DNA of 36,023 nt from Carex sylvatica (Eukaryota > Streptophyta > Magnoliopsida > Poales > Cyperaceae): the NCBI GenBank assembly GCA_964058845.1, contig CAXKVR010000522.1:1-36023 (forward strand). Direction: 5' to 3'. The position numbers and the translations under genes were made by a program. This document shows, one piece after another, positions 32,691 to 36,023 of this stretch. How positions within the stretch are numbered: the stretch's first letter is position 1; the number at the start of each line of letters is the position of its first letter. The notes under the pieces are model-generated. The model ran no database searches, was not told the origin of the DNA, and was given only the letters and a program-made list of their open reading frames with translations.

Positions 32691-33885
32691 ATAATGCGAT
32701 TTTTTTTTTAAATAGACTTAGTTATAAAAGTTTCAATAGAACCAGCTTTCTTTGGGCAATTTTTCAAAAAATAGCCTCCACCGATCCCTAGGATCGGTGG
32801 AGCAAAAAAATGATACTCTACACCGATCCTAGGAATCGGTGGAGCTATTTTTTCCATCTGCCACACGAAGACACACGAAAGGCCACATAATTATCTACAC
32901 CGATCCTGTGGATCGGTGTAGCCCCAAAACAGTATTATCTACACCGATACTATTCAAGGACACACGAAAGGCCACATATTTGCTAAATAATAAATATTAA
33001 CACAACCAACCATTTTGATTAACCCTCCCTCCCTTTTGAAGAATACTATTTGGATATGTTGAAGAAAATAATAACCAGCCATGCAATATGAAAATTAATA
33101 ATTAATAACCATCCATGCAATATTAAAATTAATCATTAATAACCAGCCATGCAATATTAAAATTAATATTTAACTAAACTAAATTACAATTAAGTTTTGT
33201 TGTTTCTTAGCATAATTATACTACTTTATCATAATTATTAATGTCAAATTAGATTTAGCTATTAACTAAAAAATTTAAATGTTTTCTTAACTTGTCTGTG
33301 GTACATAAAAAACTAAAACATATATTTTATCATTTGTCATGTTGTAATTAAGCTAATAGTTTAAAAATTATTAATATAAGATTTGAAATACATATATGAC
33401 TAAAAATAAGTCTATATGCAAGGACTTATTTAATGTATTTTATAAAAATAGTTATTTTTTTTTACAAAATTTTAAATTAAAAAATAATAATTTATAATTA
33501 AAAAATAAGTCTAAATTTGAAATATTTAATGCATTTTGAAAAATCAGTTAGTTTTTTATACAAAATTTTAATTTAAGAAATAATAATTAATAAATATTAT
33601 TATGTTATTGTTTAATCATAAATACATACATATGTTTTAATTTTTCCAATATTTAGATCAATTAATTCATTTTTATCCAATATTTTTTAAAACAAGCCTT
33701 CACCGATCCGTAGGATCGGTGTAGAAGAAATTCTACTGATTTTCCGTGGCAATTCGCGATAGGGTGAAAAAATGAGTAAAAAATGCCTCCACCGATCTCT
33801 AGATATTTCAAATTCTTACACATGCAAAGCTGATTATTTTAAAAACTTTATAACTAATTCTATTTAAAAAAAAAAATCAATAATG
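32691..33885. mobile_element. Foldback with 60-bp ends and CACCGATC hairpin cluster
   Basis: Inverted ends: 32691-32749 (AAATAGACTTAGTTATAAAA ... CCAGCTTT) matches the reverse of 33826-33885 (AAATAGAATTAGTTATAAAG ... TCAGCTTT). Just inside lie 27-nt hairpins of the form CTCCACCGATCC..GGATCGGTGGAG at 32776-32802, 32817-32843, 32895-32921 and 33698-33724. Half-sites lie at about 32939 and 33787. ACACGAAAGGCCACAT occurs twice (near 32874 and 32951). No coding frame; class unknown. Confidence 0.65.
33071..33172. repeat. 34-bp tandem repeat, three units
   Basis: Three units carry ATAACCAGCCATGCAATATT followed by AAAATTAATNATTA, with a few changes, in the interior of the hairpin-bearing foldback. 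Confidence 0.88.
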
Positions 33886-34123
33886 CAAACCAAACGCCCC
33901 TAGGTTGATTTGATAGGTAATTTCTACCGGTCGGATCACCTGTGGCGCACTCTCGTGCAGCCTGTAAATTATTGGGTGGTCGTGACTCATTGAACTCCAA
34001 TTTTCTAGTTTAACCCAATTAGCTCATTCAGTCGTTTTTAGTCCAAAAAAATAAACAATGAAACGCATGTATGTCGTAATTTAGAGGACAGATATTAACA
34101 ATATATATATATATATATATAAA

Positions 34124-34549
34124 GAGAGAGTGTGTGGCTAATATGCATTCGTATGCATATGGACCGATATGCATACGGTCCAAATTTGAAATTTTAAAAT
34201 CTAAAATGCCGATCCGAACCGTTCATTTTGTTCTCCATATTAATATGTGCTTGGAGACCAAATTTTATATTTTTCTGAATTTGTTTACTATTTATTAAGC
34301 CACTTCGAAAATTATTGATTCAATGGTGGCTTAACAAAACAGTAAAATCAGTAGCCACCGTTGGATCAGCAATTTTCAAAGTGGCTTAATAAATAGTAAA
34401 CAAATTCAGAAAAATATAAAATTTGGTCTCCAAGCATATATTAATATGGATAACAAGATGAACGGTTCGGATCAGCATTTTAGATTTTACAATTTGAACC
34501 GTATGCATATTGGCCCATATGCATACGAATGCACATTAGTCTCTCTCTC
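34124..34549. mobile_element. Foldback element A7 (family A, outer module IV)
   Basis: 426-bp inverted repeat. The right end, reversed, is GAGAGAGACTAATGTGCATT and the left is GAGAGTGTGTGGCTAATATG, followed by GCATATGG(A/G)CC, the shared middle arm (TTGGTCTCCAAGCATATATT) and the GATCCAACGG tip around ACAAAACAG. The flank is (AT)n on both sides. It is close to A4 and A5, 13 kb away. Confidence 0.8.
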
Positions 34550-35054
34550 ATATATATATCATTAAATGAAAACTTAGCATTTAGGTGGTTCGTATAAATT
34601 TCATACTATTAGAGTTTCGAAGAAAAAAAAAAAAGAGATGCAAACTAGATTCAGAATATATTATCATAATTGAATTAAAAGATAATAAAACTCAATTAAA
34701 CAAAAAATCATAAGCTAAAAAATTGTTTGGTAGAATCATTTTCCATCTGTAAACAATGAATTTTAGTTTTTATGTTTTTGTTCATTGAAAAAGAAATGTT
34801 TTAGTTATGAAAACACAACATAATAAATAGTCGTATATGAGAAAATAAAAAAAAACTTTAGGTAGTATACTAGTATTCATAAATACGAAAAAATATAAAA
34901 ACATTATTATTTGCTAAAAGTTTAATCAAAATTGATTTTTTTCATGATACAAAACTAACTTCTAGGAAGAGATTAATTAACAATATATGGAATTAACTTT
35001 GACTTAATTTTGTCAACATCGTATAATTTGATATAAGCATATTTCAAATATGAT
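34550..35054. other. Unannotated AT-rich spacer
   Basis: No gene or repeat of note between foldback A7 and the small hAT element. Confidence 0.5.
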
Positions 35055-35301
35055 CAGGGGCGGACACACATGGTTTCAAGGAGCAGTCGTCTCTCTCTGG
35101 ATTTTGAATTTTAGTGAAAATTTAACAATCTCGATCGACTTTGTTGTTATCTAAAAAAAAAATTTGCCTCTTTAGATTTTTTATTTATAATTCGAGTTAA
35201 ATTTAGGATTAAATTTTTTAAGTATCTAATTAGTTAATAAATTTAAATTCGATTCCATATTTTTTATATTCCTCCAAGCGAAAATTCTTGATTCGCCCAT
35301 G
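35055..35301. mobile_element. Small hAT-type element with 8-bp TSD
   Basis: 247 bp, starting CAGGGGCGGACACA and ending, reversed, CATGGGCGAATCAAG. It is flanked by AATATGAT (35047-35054) and AATATGAC (35302-35309), 7 of 8 identical. CAGGGGCGGA ends and an octamer duplication are typical of hAT miniature elements. Confidence 0.75.
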
Positions 35302-35485
35302 AATATGACTCCTCTAAAAACTGATATATCTTTAAAGCATGTTATACCATCAAATGATTTTAAATTTTCGATAGTATAACTTCAAAAGGAAATCGATTTT
35401 GCTCGCAAGGACCATTTTAGATTTTTTAGTCCAAGCTTGCCACCACCTATATCACGCCACGTATAAGTTCTAGTTTGCTAAAATG

Positions 35486-35906
35486 GAGTAGAACTTGGGA
35501 GTTGGGTGTTTTTAAACTCGCCAAAGTATTTAGTGAGATTAATTTCAAAATTTATTAAATTAGTTTTAAATAATAAATTTAAATTGTTGAAATCGATTTA
35601 CTTCACGAATAATGAATTTATATGTAAAGTTTTTAGAATTTCGAATTAATTTTATATAAAGTCAAGTGGTCAAAAAATATTAGAAAAATAAATACACTAA
35701 AATTAATTTATAAACCTTCTAATTTTGACAGCTTGACTTTATACTAAAATAATTAAAAAATTTAAAATCTTTGCATGTAAATTCATCACTTATGAAGTAG
35801 ATAGATTTCAACGAATTAAATTTATTGTTTAAAACCGAAATAATATATTTTGTAGTTAAGTTCACCAAGTACTTTGATGAGCTTAAGAACACCCAAAGTT
35901 TTACTC
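35486..35906. mobile_element. Foldback element B3 (family B)
   Basis: 421 bp, ends GAGTAGAACTTGGGAGTTGG and, reversed, GAGTAAAACTTTGGGTGTTC, with the AAGCTCATCAAAG block, the GTCAAG core and its reverse as in B2. It is more diverged than B2 and its flanks are not a clean TA tract. Confidence 0.75.
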
Positions 35907-36023
35907 GCTAAAATGTATATGAACTTTATACTAATTTCTCTCAAATATGAATCTTATAATTGTTTTTGTATTTATGGACGGTTCATCCCTACATACAAAC
36001 ATGTGAGACGACGTGATATTGAA

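Larger units (their letters stand above)
31004..33899. mobile_element. Composite element with PIF/Harbinger-like ends
   Basis: The left end reads GGGGGCATTTGGTTTGC and the right end, reversed, GGGGCGTTTGGTTTGC. CTA lies next to both (31001-31003 and 33900-33902). GGG..GTTTGGTTTG ends and a 3-bp duplication fit PIF/Harbinger or Tourist-type elements. Subterminal inverted similarity includes ATCATTACCATGTTTGGT near 31094 and its reverse near 32635. The interior is composite: direct repeats at 31.8-32.2 kb and a nested foldback with CACCGATC hairpins at 32.7-33.9 kb. No transposase frame was seen. Confidence 0.55.

Noticed and set aside
32776..33797. CRISPR-like array of regularly repeated palindromes
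   Set aside because: Plant nuclear DNA, irregular spacing of 15 to about 780 bp, and repeats diverge with compensating changes; better seen as transposon hairpins.

Overview
This is a stretch of nuclear DNA from a flowering plant. It has spliced genes with AT-rich introns, a tRNA with a Pol III T-tract, a Copia retrotransposon primed by initiator tRNA-Met, plant-type RABA GTPases, and many small non-autonomous DNA transposons. I cannot name the species; a monocot is possible, but nothing here proves it.

Left third (1-11 kb). A tRNA-Val(CAC) lies on the minus strand at 202-275. A complete 16-exon gene for folylpolyglutamate synthase (FPGS, 526 aa when spliced) runs from 752 to 9512 on the plus strand. 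Intron 12 carries a 4.7 kb Copia element in the same orientation, with LTRs of 177 and 171 bp, a 5-bp target duplication ATAAC, a tRNA-Met primer site and a broken gag-pol. Removing it leaves an intron of about 140 bp. The last coding bases and 3' region of FPGS are tandemly duplicated (159-bp unit), and two long foldback elements follow directly.

Middle (11-20 kb). Two RABA2-type Rab GTPase genes lie in tandem on the minus strand (11179-12725 and 18710-19771). Each has two exons and the same intron position after codon 55. The 6 kb between them holds a pair of 250-bp inverted repeats, a hAT-like element, foldback elements and short repeats. FPGS and the first RAB gene are convergent.

Right part (20-36 kb). 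No intact gene was found. The region contains a decayed NPF (nitrate/peptide transporter) fragment, one isolated exon-like segment and a dense population of small transposons. Several of these have clear target duplications: a hAT element with an 8-bp TSD (21079-21658), a Mutator-like element with a 9-bp TSD (26983-28497) and a hAT element with a near-perfect 8-bp TSD (35055-35301).

The most unusual feature is a family of long palindromic (foldback) elements, about 400 bp each, here called family A, with seven copies in 36 kb. All share the same middle arm but carry four different outer arms, and each copy is symmetrical. They mostly sit in TA or GA/TA microsatellites. The outer arm of one type also occurs alone as a perfect 38-bp palindrome inside a TA-rich tract near 28.1 kb. 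This suggests exchangeable terminal modules and insertion into microsatellites, comparable to the rice Micron elements. A second foldback family (B) has three copies. A separate cluster of 27-nt CACCGATC hairpins lies at 32.7-33.8 kb.
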